Of a DNA stretch of 39,570 nucleotides, positions 8,335 through 16,495 are shown in pieces. A model generated the notes under the pieces. The model saw nothing but the letters and a program-made list of their open reading frames with translations, ran no database searches and was not told the DNA's origin. The number at the start of each line of letters is the position of its first letter. The first letter of the stretch is position 1. The stretch lies in assembly GCA_903970465.1 (NCBI GenBank), contig CAJCIO010000153.1:1-39570 (forward strand). Reading direction: 5' to 3'. The position numbers and the translations under genes are program-made. This DNA is from Gammaproteobacteria bacterium (GTDB lineage Bacteria; Pseudomonadota; Gammaproteobacteria; Pseudomonadales; Pseudomonadaceae).

Positions 8335-9687
8335 TCAAAACAATCCCTGCACTTGCGCCAGCACCGCGCGGTTCATCTGTCCGGTGTGGGTGTGCAGGCT
8401 TACATAGCTCTGCAGCATGTCCAGCTTGGTGTTGAGCAGATCGCGGCGGGCCTGAAACAGTCGCTGCTGAGCATCGAGAATATCCACCGTCGAGCGCACA
8501 CCGCCCTGGAACCCCTTTTCGGTCGACGTCAGCGCGCGCTGATTGGACTCCACCGCGCGCAGCATCGCCTTGCTCTTGGTAAAGCCTGCGACCACGCCCA
8601 GATAGTCGGTTTCGATGTCCTCGGCCAGTTGCTGGCGCTGCACGTCGTAGTCCGACTGCGCGCCGGCCAGCTGCGCCTCGGCCTTGGCCACCGAGGCCCG
8701 CACGGTGCCGCCCCGGTACAGCGGAATGTCCAGTTGCACGCCCACGTAGTAGGTGTCCTGACGCGGATCGAGGTCGTTGTATTGCTGGGTTTCGCGGTGG
8801 GTGGTCTGAGCGGTCAACGATAGCGTCGGGTAGTGCCCGGCACGCTGGGAATCGGCCTGGGCCTCGGCCACCTTGACCGCCGAAAGCCGCGCGGCCAGCT
8901 CCGGGCTGGCATCACGGGCGATCGCCGTCCAGTAGGGCAGATCCTGCTCGGATGGGATGGGGCTGCTACTGGCGAGCGCTTCATGCATGGGCTGGATGTC
9001 GTCGATGGCCACGCTGGCTCGTCCTGACAAGGCCCGCAGCGCTGCGACCCGTTTGGCCTGAGCTTCGGCCTCCTGAGCCTCGACCAGATCGAAACGCGCC
9101 TGGGCCTCATCGATGTCAGTGACGGCGCCCTGGCCCAATTCGTAAAGCCTTTTGCTCTGGGTCACCAGGCCACTGATGGCGGTTTTCTGCTGGGCGATCA
9201 GCTTGATTTCGTTCTCGGCACGGGCCACATCGAAATAGCTCTTGGCAACCCGGTCGTAGAGGGTCTGCCCGGCCACATCGAACTGCTGCACGCCCAGTTG
9301 GCCGCGGGCCTTGCCTTCCTGATACGCGGCCCAGCGGCCCTTGTCGTACAGCGGTTGCTGCACGGCCAACGTGACGTTGTTGGCCTGATAGTCGTTGCTG
9401 TTGACGTAGGTGTTGTCTTCTCCGCCGTCGGTGCGTCCACCACGTCCATAGCGTGAGCTCAGCGACACTTGCGGGTACAGCCCGCCTCGGCCGATGTCCT
9501 CTTCGTGCTGCGAAGCTTCATAGGCGTGGTTGGCCGACTGCTGCGTCGGATCATTGACCCGCGAGGCATCGTAGGCCGCGGTGAGGGTCAGCGGGTCTGC
9601 ACCCCAGGCCGGACTGATCGCCGCCCAGGTGGTGAGCAGGCAGAGCGGCCAGAGTGCCTTGCTGGCGCGGCGATTACGCTCGGTCAT
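8335..9687 (-). CDS. Type I secretion outer-membrane channel, TolC family
   Basis: This 450-residue protein is the predicted outer-membrane duct of a type I exporter. It begins with a signal peptide ending in SPAWGA and continues with TolC-type repeats: LTAAYDASRVNDPTQQSA near residue 40, long Ala/Gln-rich coiled segments, the central GAVTDIDEAQARFDLVEAQ motif, and the C-terminal repeat ending TVDILDAQQRLFQARRDLL. Length and pattern match PrtF/TolC proteins paired with protease or epimerase exporters. It is the last gene of a three-gene operon, starting three bases after the HlyD-like gene ends. It should contact the adaptor in the periplasm and carry unfolded RTX substrate out. The family is certain; substrate assignment rests on the neighbouring epimerase. 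Confidence 0.93.
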   Translation of the reverse strand: MTERNRRASKALWPLCLLTTWAAISPAWGADPLTLTAAYDASRVNDPTQQSANHAYEASQHEEDIGRGGLYPQVSLSSRYGRGGRTDGGEDNTYVNSNDYQANNVTLAVQQPLYDKGRWAAYQEGKARGQLGVQQFDVAGQTLYDRVAKSYFDVARAENEIKLIAQQKTAISGLVTQSKRLYELGQGAVTDIDEAQARFDLVEAQEAEAQAKRVAALRALSGRASVAIDDIQPMHEALASSSPIPSEQDLPYWTAIARDASPELAARLSAVKVAEAQADSQRAGHYPTLSLTAQTTHRETQQYNDLDPRQDTYYVGVQLDIPLYRGGTVRASVAKAEAQLAGAQSDYDVQRQQLAEDIETDYLGVVAGFTKSKAMLRAVESNQRALTSTEKGFQGGVRSTVDILDAQQRLFQARRDLLNTKLDMLQSYVSLHTHTGQMNRAVLAQVQGLF

Positions 9688-9690
9688 AAA

Positions 9691-11067
9691 TCATTCTTCC
9701 TTGAACGCGGCGAGCAAACGTTCGCGCAGGGGTTTCATCAGGTAGTTCATCAAGGTCCGTTCGCCGGTCACCACGGTGACGTCGGCGAGCATGCCGGGGC
9801 GCACCAGCAAGCCGGCGGCCTGCAGCGAGGCGACGGTGTCGGCGGGGATGTCGACCCGGGCGGAAAAATACGGTTGGTGAGTCTGCTCGTTGAGCAATTG
9901 GTCGGCTGACACTGTGGCGACGATCCCCGTGACCGTCGGCGTATCGACCCGCTGCAACGCGGTGAAGTGCACATGCACCGGCAACCCCGGACGCAGCTTG
10001 TTGGCCATCAGCGGTTCGAAGCGCGCGGTGATGGCCATGGGCGCGTCCAGCGGCACGACCTGCATCAGGCTCTGCCCGGCCTGAGCGACACCGCCGACGG
10101 TGTGGATGCTCAGGTCCATGACCTGACCGCTCACCGGCGCGCGGATGGCACCGTTGTCGACCTCGAACTGCAGCGCGCGGATCTGATCGGCAAAGCCTGA
10201 GGCCTCGGCCGAGACTTCACTGAGCTGGGTTTCGGCGTCGCGGCGAAATTCCTGCTGGGTCTGCAGGGCCTTGAGGCGGCTCTCGTTGATGGCCTGGCGA
10301 GTCTTGCCGACATCGCCTATGCCCGAGGCGATCTGGCCGGCCAGTTGCGCGGCGTTGCGCTCGGCCTCGAACAGTTTGTTGCGTGGCACGTAGCCCTCGC
10401 GGGCGAGGTCGCGCAGGCCTTCGAGTTCCTGCTGTTGAAACTGCATCTGCGTGTCGTAGTTGCGTTTGACCCCTTCATAGCCGTGCAGCTGCTGTTCGAG
10501 GGAAGCCGCTTCGTGCTGGATGATCTGCACGCGGCTCGCCAGTTCGGTGCGGCGAGTCTCGAACAACTGCGTCTGCAGGGCCATGGCCGCCTTCACGCGG
10601 GGCTCGCTGGCATGGGCGAGCAACTCGGCAGGCCACTCGATAGCGGGTTTGCCCAGGCGCTCGGCGATCAACCGCGCCTCGATGCTGCGATCGTTGAGCA
10701 GTTTGCCCAGCGTCACGTCGAGCTGCGATTGCGCCTGTACGGTATTGAGCTGCACCAGCAACTGCCCTTGGGTGACCCGATCGCCATCGTTCACCAGCAG
10801 TTTTTCCACCACCCCGCCCACCAACGATTGCACCGCCTTGCGCTCGCCGGCGACCACCACGGTGCCGCTGCCCACCACGCCCTGGTCAAGGGGCGCCAGG
10901 CAGGCCCAGAGTAGAAAGCCGCCCAACGCCAACACCAGAAAACCCACACCATAACGGGCGGCGGCGCCGGCGTCGGTACTGGCGCTGGGCAGCGTGCCGT
11001 TGCTGCGCACACTCAAACCATGGGGCTGTTCGCTATAAGCCTTGGCACCCGGAGTCAAATCACGCAT
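9691..11067 (-). CDS. Type I secretion membrane-fusion protein, HlyD/PrtE family
   Basis: This 458-residue periplasmic adaptor would bridge the ABC transporter and the outer-membrane channel. A short cytoplasmic tail (residues 1-38) leads to one membrane helix (about 39-58, GVGFLVLALGGFLLWACLAP). Then come a biotinyl-lipoyl-like half motif GSGTVVVAGERKAVQ, an extended coiled-coil hairpin (about 140-290), a second lipoyl half (GAIRAPVSGQVMDL) and a beta-barrel domain. The C-terminus MNYLMKPLRERLLAAFKEE is typical of type I adaptors. The start overlaps the end of the ABC gene by eight bases (11060-11067), a sign of translational coupling. Confidence 0.95.
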   Translation of the reverse strand: MRDLTPGAKAYSEQPHGLSVRSNGTLPSASTDAGAAARYGVGFLVLALGGFLLWACLAPLDQGVVGSGTVVVAGERKAVQSLVGGVVEKLLVNDGDRVTQGQLLVQLNTVQAQSQLDVTLGKLLNDRSIEARLIAERLGKPAIEWPAELLAHASEPRVKAAMALQTQLFETRRTELASRVQIIQHEAASLEQQLHGYEGVKRNYDTQMQFQQQELEGLRDLAREGYVPRNKLFEAERNAAQLAGQIASGIGDVGKTRQAINESRLKALQTQQEFRRDAETQLSEVSAEASGFADQIRALQFEVDNGAIRAPVSGQVMDLSIHTVGGVAQAGQSLMQVVPLDAPMAITARFEPLMANKLRPGLPVHVHFTALQRVDTPTVTGIVATVSADQLLNEQTHQPYFSARVDIPADTVASLQAAGLLVRPGMLADVTVVTGERTLMNYLMKPLRERLLAAFKEE

Positions 11068-12781
11068 CTTTGCCAGCCCCTCTGACGACCGTCGGTTTCG
11101 GTGCGGGCATCAACGCCTTGAGCACCCTGTCGCGGGGACCGAAGGCTTGTTGAGTGCCGTCCTTGAGTAGCAGGATGTGATCCACCACGGCCAGCACGCT
11201 GGGCCGATGAGTGATCAAGACCACGGTGCTGCCCAGCGCTTTCAAGGCGCTGATGGCCTGCACCAGCGCTAGCTCGCCGGCCTCATCGAGGTTGGAGTTG
11301 GGCTCGTCGAGCACGATCAACGCCGGGTTGCCATACAGCGCCCGCGCCAGCCCTATGCGCTGCTTCTGCCCACCGGACAGGCCCAGCCCGCCCGGGCCTA
11401 GTGGCGTGTCGTAGCCCTTGGGAAAACGCAGGATCATTTCATGGATGCCGGCGTGGCCACTGGCGGTGATGATCTTGTCGGCATCCTGCTCGCCGAAGCG
11501 GGCGATGTTGTCGGCCACGGTACCGTCGAACAGCTCGATGTCCTGGGGCAGATAGCCCAGGTACGGCCCGAGAGCATCGTGGGACCACTGACTGATCTCG
11601 GCCTCATCCAGGCGCACCGAACCGCCCAACGGCGGCCATACCCCGACCAATGCCCGGGCCAGGGTCGACTTGCCACTGGCGCTGGCGCCGATTACCGCCA
11701 GCACCTCGCCTTTGGCCAGGCTCAAGTTGATACCCCGCAGCGTCGGCTGCGGCGCGCCCGGCGGGCCGACATAGAGTTGCTCGAGGCGCACCGCACCACT
11801 GGGTGGCGGCAGCGGCATGCGCAAACGGTCGCGAGGATGCTGGGTGAGCAGATGGCTCAGCCGCTGATAGCTTTGGCGCCCGGCGTTGAATTGCTTCCAC
11901 GAGCCGATGGCGATCTCTACCGGTGCCAGCGCACGGCCCAGCAGCAGCGACATGGCGATCATCATGCCCGCCGACAACTGCCCTTCGAGCACCAGCAACG
12001 CCCCTAGCCCCAAGGCCAGCGACTGCCCGGAGATACGCACGAAGCGCGTGGTCGAGGTGATCCGCGCGCTGCGGTCGCTGGCGTGCGCCTGGGCAGCGAT
12101 GATGCCCTGCTGCAACAGGCTCCAGCGCTGGCGCAATGGCCCCAGCATGCCCAGCGCCTGGATCACTTCGGCGTTCTGCAACGTGCTGTTAACGTAGATC
12201 GCCGACTGTACACCCAGGCGGTTCGCTTCCCCCAGACGCACCCGGGTCGCCAGTTCGCCCCATAGCGCAAGGCCGATAAGCACCAAGGCGAGAATCAGGG
12301 TCAATACGCCGAACCAGGGATGGAAGATGAACGCGACGATCAGAAAGATCGGCAGCCAGGGCGCATCGAGCAAGGCGATCAGGCCCTGACCGGTGATCAA
12401 CTGACGCAAGGTGGTCAGGTCGCTGAGGACCTGCGCCGGGTTGGCGTTGTGTTCGCGCAGGCTGCGCGCAAACGCGGCGTCGAAGATCCGCTCGCCCAAG
12501 GCATCGTCCAGGCCCGCGCTCATGCGGATCATCACTTGGCCGCGGATCCATTCGATCAAGGCGCTGAACATGAACAGACCCAAGGCGATGAGGGTGAGCA
12601 TGAACAGCGTGGTTTCGTTGCGGCTGGTCAGCACCCGATCGTAGACCTGCATCATGTAGAGCGACGGCACCAGTACCAGCAGGTTGATCACCCCACTGAA
12701 CAGCGCCAACGACCAGAACACCCGGCGGTAGCTGAGCAACGCGGCATCAATGTCGTGGTGGGGGTCGAGTAGCAGGCGCAT
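11060..12781 (-). CDS. Type I secretion ABC transporter, PrtD/EexD family
   Basis: This 573-residue inner-membrane exporter powers secretion of RTX proteins. The N-terminal half has membrane helices (SLALFSGVINLLVLVPSLYMMQVYDRV and FMLTLIALGLFMFSALIEW, with more to about residue 290). The ATPase half has Walker A GASASGKST at residues 365-373, the signature LSGGQKQRIGLARAL, Walker B LIVLDEPNSNLD and an H-loop THRPS. There is no N-terminal C39 peptidase domain, as expected for exporters of C-terminal-signal substrates. I chose ATG at 12781 because the open frame extending to 13006 crosses a REP repeat and encodes no conserved residues. The Shine-Dalgarno is weak. It is the first gene of the operon, with the epimerase as the obvious local substrate. 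Confidence 0.95.
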   Translation of the reverse strand: MRLLLDPHHDIDAALLSYRRVFWSLALFSGVINLLVLVPSLYMMQVYDRVLTSRNETTLFMLTLIALGLFMFSALIEWIRGQVMIRMSAGLDDALGERIFDAAFARSLREHNANPAQVLSDLTTLRQLITGQGLIALLDAPWLPIFLIVAFIFHPWFGVLTLILALVLIGLALWGELATRVRLGEANRLGVQSAIYVNSTLQNAEVIQALGMLGPLRQRWSLLQQGIIAAQAHASDRSARITSTTRFVRISGQSLALGLGALLVLEGQLSAGMMIAMSLLLGRALAPVEIAIGSWKQFNAGRQSYQRLSHLLTQHPRDRLRMPLPPPSGAVRLEQLYVGPPGAPQPTLRGINLSLAKGEVLAVIGASASGKSTLARALVGVWPPLGGSVRLDEAEISQWSHDALGPYLGYLPQDIELFDGTVADNIARFGEQDADKIITASGHAGIHEMILRFPKGYDTPLGPGGLGLSGGQKQRIGLARALYGNPALIVLDEPNSNLDEAGELALVQAISALKALGSTVVLITHRPSVLAVVDHILLLKDGTQQAFGPRDRVLKALMPAPKPTVVRGAGKDA

Positions 12782-12812
12782 AGGTTCGGACCGCAAGTAG
12801 CGGCGTCCATCC

Positions 12813-12901
12813 TGTAGCGAGGGGCTTGCCCCCGACGGCGGTGGGTCGGTCGGCTGAGCACTCACTGACACAACCTGTCGGGGGCGAGCCCCCTGACTAC
12901 A
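12813..12901. repeat. REP-type inverted repeat upstream of the type I secretion operon
   Basis: TGTAGCGAGGGGCTTGCCCCCGAC and GTCGGGGGCGAGCCCC...CTACA form opposed arms of the same class as the repeat at 8228-8311. The gap 12782-13072 otherwise holds an AT-rich stretch at about 12955-13010 that should carry the divergent promoters of the exporter operon and the glycosyltransferase. If the exporter promoter lies beyond the REP, the hairpin would be in its leader. Confidence 0.8.
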
Positions 12902-13072
12902 GTTCGAGCACCGGGGGTTATCGTTGGCAAAGTACTGACCGCATTTCCGCAAGTTAGTGCCACCATGTATCAACAATGACAATAACAGCCAATTTATTGA
13001 CTTCAATGCGTCAGGCCCCTGCCGCAGGCCTTATGTTCTAATGGCCGCCCTTTTTCCTCGAGAGCTTGAAAC

Positions 13073-14347
13073 ATGCGCGTGCTGGTCATCGGCTACGTCT
13101 GGCCTGAACCCACTTCCTCCGCGGCCGGCGGGCACATGATGCAAATCCTGGAGGCCTTCGTCGGGCAAGACTGGCAGGTGACATTCAGCAGCCCCGCCGC
13201 CGCCGGTGAACATACGGCGAATCTCGCCGCACTGGGCATCGAGGGCTGTGCGATCACCCTGAACGACAGCAGCTTCGACCGCTTCGTCGAACAACTGCAG
13301 CCGGACATCGTGCTGTTCGACCGATTCATGATGGAAGAGCAATTTGGCTGGCGCGTCGAGCGCCATTGCCCCAATGCACTGCGCGTGCTGGAGACCAGTG
13401 ACTTCGCCAGCCTGCGCGACGCTCGTCAGCGCAGGCTCAAACAGCACCTCAAGGAGGCTCCCGAGCCGAACGACTGCACAGCGCTGTTCGCCCCACAGGG
13501 CCAGGCCCTGTACGAGCAGATGGCTGAAGCGGACATGACCCTGCGCGAGATCGCCGCGATCTATCGTTGCGACCTCAGCCTGATGATTTCCGATGTCGAG
13601 ATCGAGCTGTTGACCCAAATATTCGGTGTGCCAGCCAACCTGCTGTTGTGGTGCCCGTTGATGCTCCAGGCGCCCGAATTGCCGCTGCCAGGCTTTAGCG
13701 ACCGCCAGCATTTCCTGAGCATCGGCAACTTCCGCCATGCCCCCAACTGGGACGCCGTGCAATGGATGAAAACTGCCGTGTGGCCATTGATCCGCGCGCA
13801 GCTCCCGCAAGCGCAACTGCATATTTATGGTGCCTACACGCCGCCCAAGGCCACGGCTTTGCACAATCCCAAACAAGGTTTTCTGGTGCTTGATCGGGCC
13901 GAGGATGCCTTGGTGGTGATGCGTCAGGCGCGAGTGGCACTCGCTCCATTGCGCTTTGGTGCCGGCATCAAAGGCAAGCTGGCGGACGCCATGCTGTGTG
14001 GTACGCCCAGCGTCACCACGCTGATGGGCAGTGAAGGCATGCATGGGGATCTGCCATGGCCCGGCGCGGTGGCCAACGATGCGCAAGGTCTGGCCGCCGC
14101 CGCCGTCGCGCTGTACGAGGACCCGCAACGCTGGCAGCTCGCCCAGCAACAGGGCGTGCGTCTGCTTGCCGCGCGCTATGCCGCCCAACCCCACCAGGAC
14201 GCTTTGATCGCTCGCCTGCAAACGCTGCGTGGTCAACTGGGGGCACACCGCCTGGCGAACTTCACCGGCACGTTGCTGCGCCATCACCACCACAAGAGCA
14301 CCCAATACATGGCGCAGTGGATAGAAGCTAAAAATCGACTAGACTGA
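13073..14347 (+). CDS. GT-B-fold glycosyltransferase (group 1/family 4 type)
   Basis: This 424-residue predicted cytoplasmic glycosyltransferase would transfer a sugar from a nucleotide donor. The N-terminal Rossmann-like domain starts MRVLVIGYVWPEPTSSAAGGH with the acceptor-side glycine loop. The C-terminal domain has FLSIGNFRHAPNWDAVQW (start of the second Rossmann unit) and the donor-site region APLRFGAGIKGKLADAMLCGTPSVTT near residues 295-320, matching the G-x-G-x-K-x-x-E-x-M pattern of the family with Asp in place of Glu. No membrane helix or signal peptide is seen. It is divergent from the secretion operon and not in an obvious polysaccharide operon. Its acceptor and product are unknown. 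Confidence 0.85.
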   Translation: MRVLVIGYVWPEPTSSAAGGHMMQILEAFVGQDWQVTFSSPAAAGEHTANLAALGIEGCAITLNDSSFDRFVEQLQPDIVLFDRFMMEEQFGWRVERHCPNALRVLETSDFASLRDARQRRLKQHLKEAPEPNDCTALFAPQGQALYEQMAEADMTLREIAAIYRCDLSLMISDVEIELLTQIFGVPANLLLWCPLMLQAPELPLPGFSDRQHFLSIGNFRHAPNWDAVQWMKTAVWPLIRAQLPQAQLHIYGAYTPPKATALHNPKQGFLVLDRAEDALVVMRQARVALAPLRFGAGIKGKLADAMLCGTPSVTTLMGSEGMHGDLPWPGAVANDAQGLAAAAVALYEDPQRWQLAQQQGVRLLAARYAAQPHQDALIARLQTLRGQLGAHRLANFTGTLLRHHHHKSTQYMAQWIEAKNRLD

Positions 14348-14373
14348 CGGCTTTTAGAGCACCAATATTTCAT

Positions 14374-14387
14374 CAGGTAGCTACCTG
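14374..14387. promoter_or_regulatory. 14-bp perfect palindrome upstream of the RpiR-type regulator
   Basis: CAGGTAGCTACCTG is a perfect 14-base palindrome 47 bases before the regulator ATG. A further TTACCTG lies at 14396-14402, and a TTGACTT -35-like hexamer is near 14391. It is a candidate autoregulatory operator; the binding protein is inferred from position only. Confidence 0.45.
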
Positions 14388-14434
14388 TCGTTGACTTACC
14401 TGCAAAGTCACTGCCATCAGGATGAGGCAACAAG

Positions 14435-15352
14435 ATGTACAACCGCCCCCAAAGCACACTCTACGAAAGCCCGTTGATGCTGCAGTTCATCGAGCTGCTA
14501 CCCACCTTGAAGCCCGCATTGCGCAAGGTCGCCGAGTACATCCTGCGCGACCCGCTGCAGGCAGCGACCATGAACATCCACGAGTTGGGCGCCAGCACCG
14601 ATGCCTCCACCGCCGCCGTTCACCGCTTCGCCAAGGCCGCCGGTTTCGACGGGTTCATCGGCTTGCGCCATGCACTATTGATCAACTTGAGGGAATGGGT
14701 CTCCCGGGCTGTTGACCTACGCGAAGCCATGCTGGACCTCGACGCCGGCCACTTCAGCCTCCTCCAGCAGGTACGCCAGGCCAAGCACAATCTCGACGGC
14801 GTCATAGACAACAATCCACCTGCCACTTTCGACGCCGTGGTCGAGGCAATGGAGAGCGCCAGGCGCCTGTATATCATCGGCTTCGGCAACAGCTTCCACC
14901 TGGCAGGCCTGCTGGGCGCTTTCCTGATCCCTTTTGGTAACGACATCGCTGTGATCAGTAACGATGGCGGTATCGATATCACCGCCCACCGCATCGCCCC
15001 CATCACAGCCGATGATGCGCTGCTGGCGCTATCGCTCCCTCCTTATACTCGGGAAACCGTGCATCTGGCCCGTTATGCCAAGAGCAAGGGCGCGCGCATA
15101 CTGGCCCTGACCGATGCGCCCATGTCGCCTCTGGCCGCGCTGGCGGACCATGCACTGTATACGCCGCCCACTCATCCGGTACTGCGCAACAGCAAGATCG
15201 CCTTGCTGAGTGTGATCGAAGCGTTGGTCGCCGCCATCCAGTTGCGTCATCAGCCCAGGATCGATCTGGCTCTGGATCAGGCGAACGAAGCGCAGATCTT
15301 CATGTATGGCGAAGACATTCCAGGGTACGACGTCATCGCAGATGGCAGATAA
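14435..15352 (+). CDS. RpiR/MurR-family transcriptional regulator (HTH-SIS)
   Basis: This 305-residue regulator has an N-terminal RpiR-type helix-turn-helix (about 15-95: LRKVAEYILRDPLQAATMNIHELGASTDASTAAVHRFAKAAGFDGF) and a C-terminal SIS sugar-phosphate-binding domain (about 130-270: ARRLYIIGFGNSFHLAGLLGAFL and ALLALSLPPYTRETVHLARYAKSKGARILALTD). Such proteins sense phosphosugars and usually repress catabolic genes. ATG 14435 is preceded by GATGAGG eight bases away. It is 71 bases upstream of mtlR in the same direction, so it could respond to a sugar phosphate made by the mannitol pathway. That link is inferred from position. Confidence 0.92.
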   Translation: MYNRPQSTLYESPLMLQFIELLPTLKPALRKVAEYILRDPLQAATMNIHELGASTDASTAAVHRFAKAAGFDGFIGLRHALLINLREWVSRAVDLREAMLDLDAGHFSLLQQVRQAKHNLDGVIDNNPPATFDAVVEAMESARRLYIIGFGNSFHLAGLLGAFLIPFGNDIAVISNDGGIDITAHRIAPITADDALLALSLPPYTRETVHLARYAKSKGARILALTDAPMSPLAALADHALYTPPTHPVLRNSKIALLSVIEALVAAIQLRHQPRIDLALDQANEAQIFMYGEDIPGYDVIADGR

Positions 15353-15423
15353 ACCCAAAGGTGACGTGTGATAGGCGCACATGCTAAATAAAGCGCACAA
15401 CAATAACCGTCCGGCCAACGCTC

Positions 15424-16329
15424 ATGTCCAGAACCGCCCGCGTCACCGACCCGTCCTATGAACTGATGGATGACCATGAAGGGTTGTCCATCATCTATCG
15501 CCAGCATGGTTTTCCCTGCCCTCTGGTGCGCTGGCACTTTCACAAGGAATACGAGCTGCACCTGATCGTCGCCAGTGCCGGCAAGGTCTTCGTCGGCGAC
15601 TATATCGGCAACTTCACCCCGTACAGTCTGTTCCTTACCGGTCCCAACCTGCCGCACAACTGGATCAGTCAGGTGGCGCCCGATGAAGTCGTGGATAAAC
15701 GCGACATGCTGGTCAACTTCACCGACGAACTGCTGGAGAGCGGCTACCAGGTGTTTGCCGAACTCAAGCAACTGAGCCCGTTGCTCGAACGCTCGCGGTA
15801 CGGCATCGAGTTCCGCGACCCCAAGGTCATCCTGCAGGCCGCGGAATTGATGCAGGCCATCGCCGACAGCCAAGGGATGAGGCGCCTTGGGCATTTCTTC
15901 ATTCTGATGGAGTTGCTGGCGGGCTGTGAGCAATACCAATTACTGTCGGCCACCACCTCACTGCAAATGGCCGACGAAAGCAGCGTCGATCGCACTAACC
16001 GCGCCGTGGACTTCATTTTTGCCCACTATGGCCGTGAGTTGTCCCTTGAAGAGGTCGCCGAGCACCTGGGGATGAAACCAACGTACTTTTCCCGAGTGTT
16101 CAAGCAGGCCACTGGCCGGTCGTTCGTCGAGTTCGTCAATCGCCTGCGGATCAGCAAATCCTGCGAATTGCTCGCTGAAGGTGAGCGATCAGTGACGCAA
16201 GTGTGCTTCGAGTCAGGCTTCAACAATATCTCCAACTTCAACCGGCGCTTCCAGCAACTCAAGGGCATGACCCCCTCCCACTATCGCCGCCTGGCGGTGC
16301 AGCGTTTGAGCGAGCCCACCTGCGGCTGA
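15424..16329 (+). CDS. mtlR: MtlR, AraC/XylS-family activator of the mannitol operon
   Basis: This 301-residue activator has an N-terminal cupin-like effector domain (HFHKEYELHLIVASAGKVFVGDYIGNF, about 38-65) and a C-terminal double helix-turn-helix (about 195-295). The latter has LSLEEVAEHLGMKPTYFSRVFKQATG as the first HTH and VTQVCFESGFNNISNFNRRFQQLKGMTPSHYRR as the signature second HTH. Length and position directly upstream of mtlE match MtlR of P. fluorescens, which activates the operon in response to mannitol, sorbitol or arabitol. Translation starts at ATG 15424 with only a weak Shine-Dalgarno, which fits low-level expression. The likely binding region is the 166-base gap before mtlE. 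Confidence 0.94.
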   Translation: MSRTARVTDPSYELMDDHEGLSIIYRQHGFPCPLVRWHFHKEYELHLIVASAGKVFVGDYIGNFTPYSLFLTGPNLPHNWISQVAPDEVVDKRDMLVNFTDELLESGYQVFAELKQLSPLLERSRYGIEFRDPKVILQAAELMQAIADSQGMRRLGHFFILMELLAGCEQYQLLSATTSLQMADESSVDRTNRAVDFIFAHYGRELSLEEVAEHLGMKPTYFSRVFKQATGRSFVEFVNRLRISKSCELLAEGERSVTQVCFESGFNNISNFNRRFQQLKGMTPSHYRRLAVQRLSEPTCG

Positions 16330-16495
16330 CGGCTGTGCAGGCCAAGTGCAAGAAAGTATCAGTCATCGTGCAGCTACGGCGTTGCCAAGCGCCCCGATCG
16401 GGGCTGTAATCGACGGCAGATGCTTGCCATTGCGCAGGACAACAAAAACAAAAACCACTGAATCGGACCTTCGGGGACCGATGAGGAGACGCACG
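16330..16495 (+). promoter_or_regulatory. mtlE promoter region with phased GTGCA repeats (candidate MtlR sites)
   Basis: GTGCA occurs at 16335, 16346 and 16368, spaced by 11 and 22 bases, so all three copies face the same side of the helix as expected for an AraC-type activator. Downstream, GCCCCGATCGGGGC at 16391-16404 is a perfect 14-base palindrome. The Shine-Dalgarno GAGGAG at 16483-16488 fixes the mtlE start at 16496. Binding by MtlR is inferred. Confidence 0.55.

Noticed and set aside
13031..14305. 424-codon minus frame opposite the glycosyltransferase
   Set aside because: No family motif and atypical composition; the + strand has GT-B motifs.
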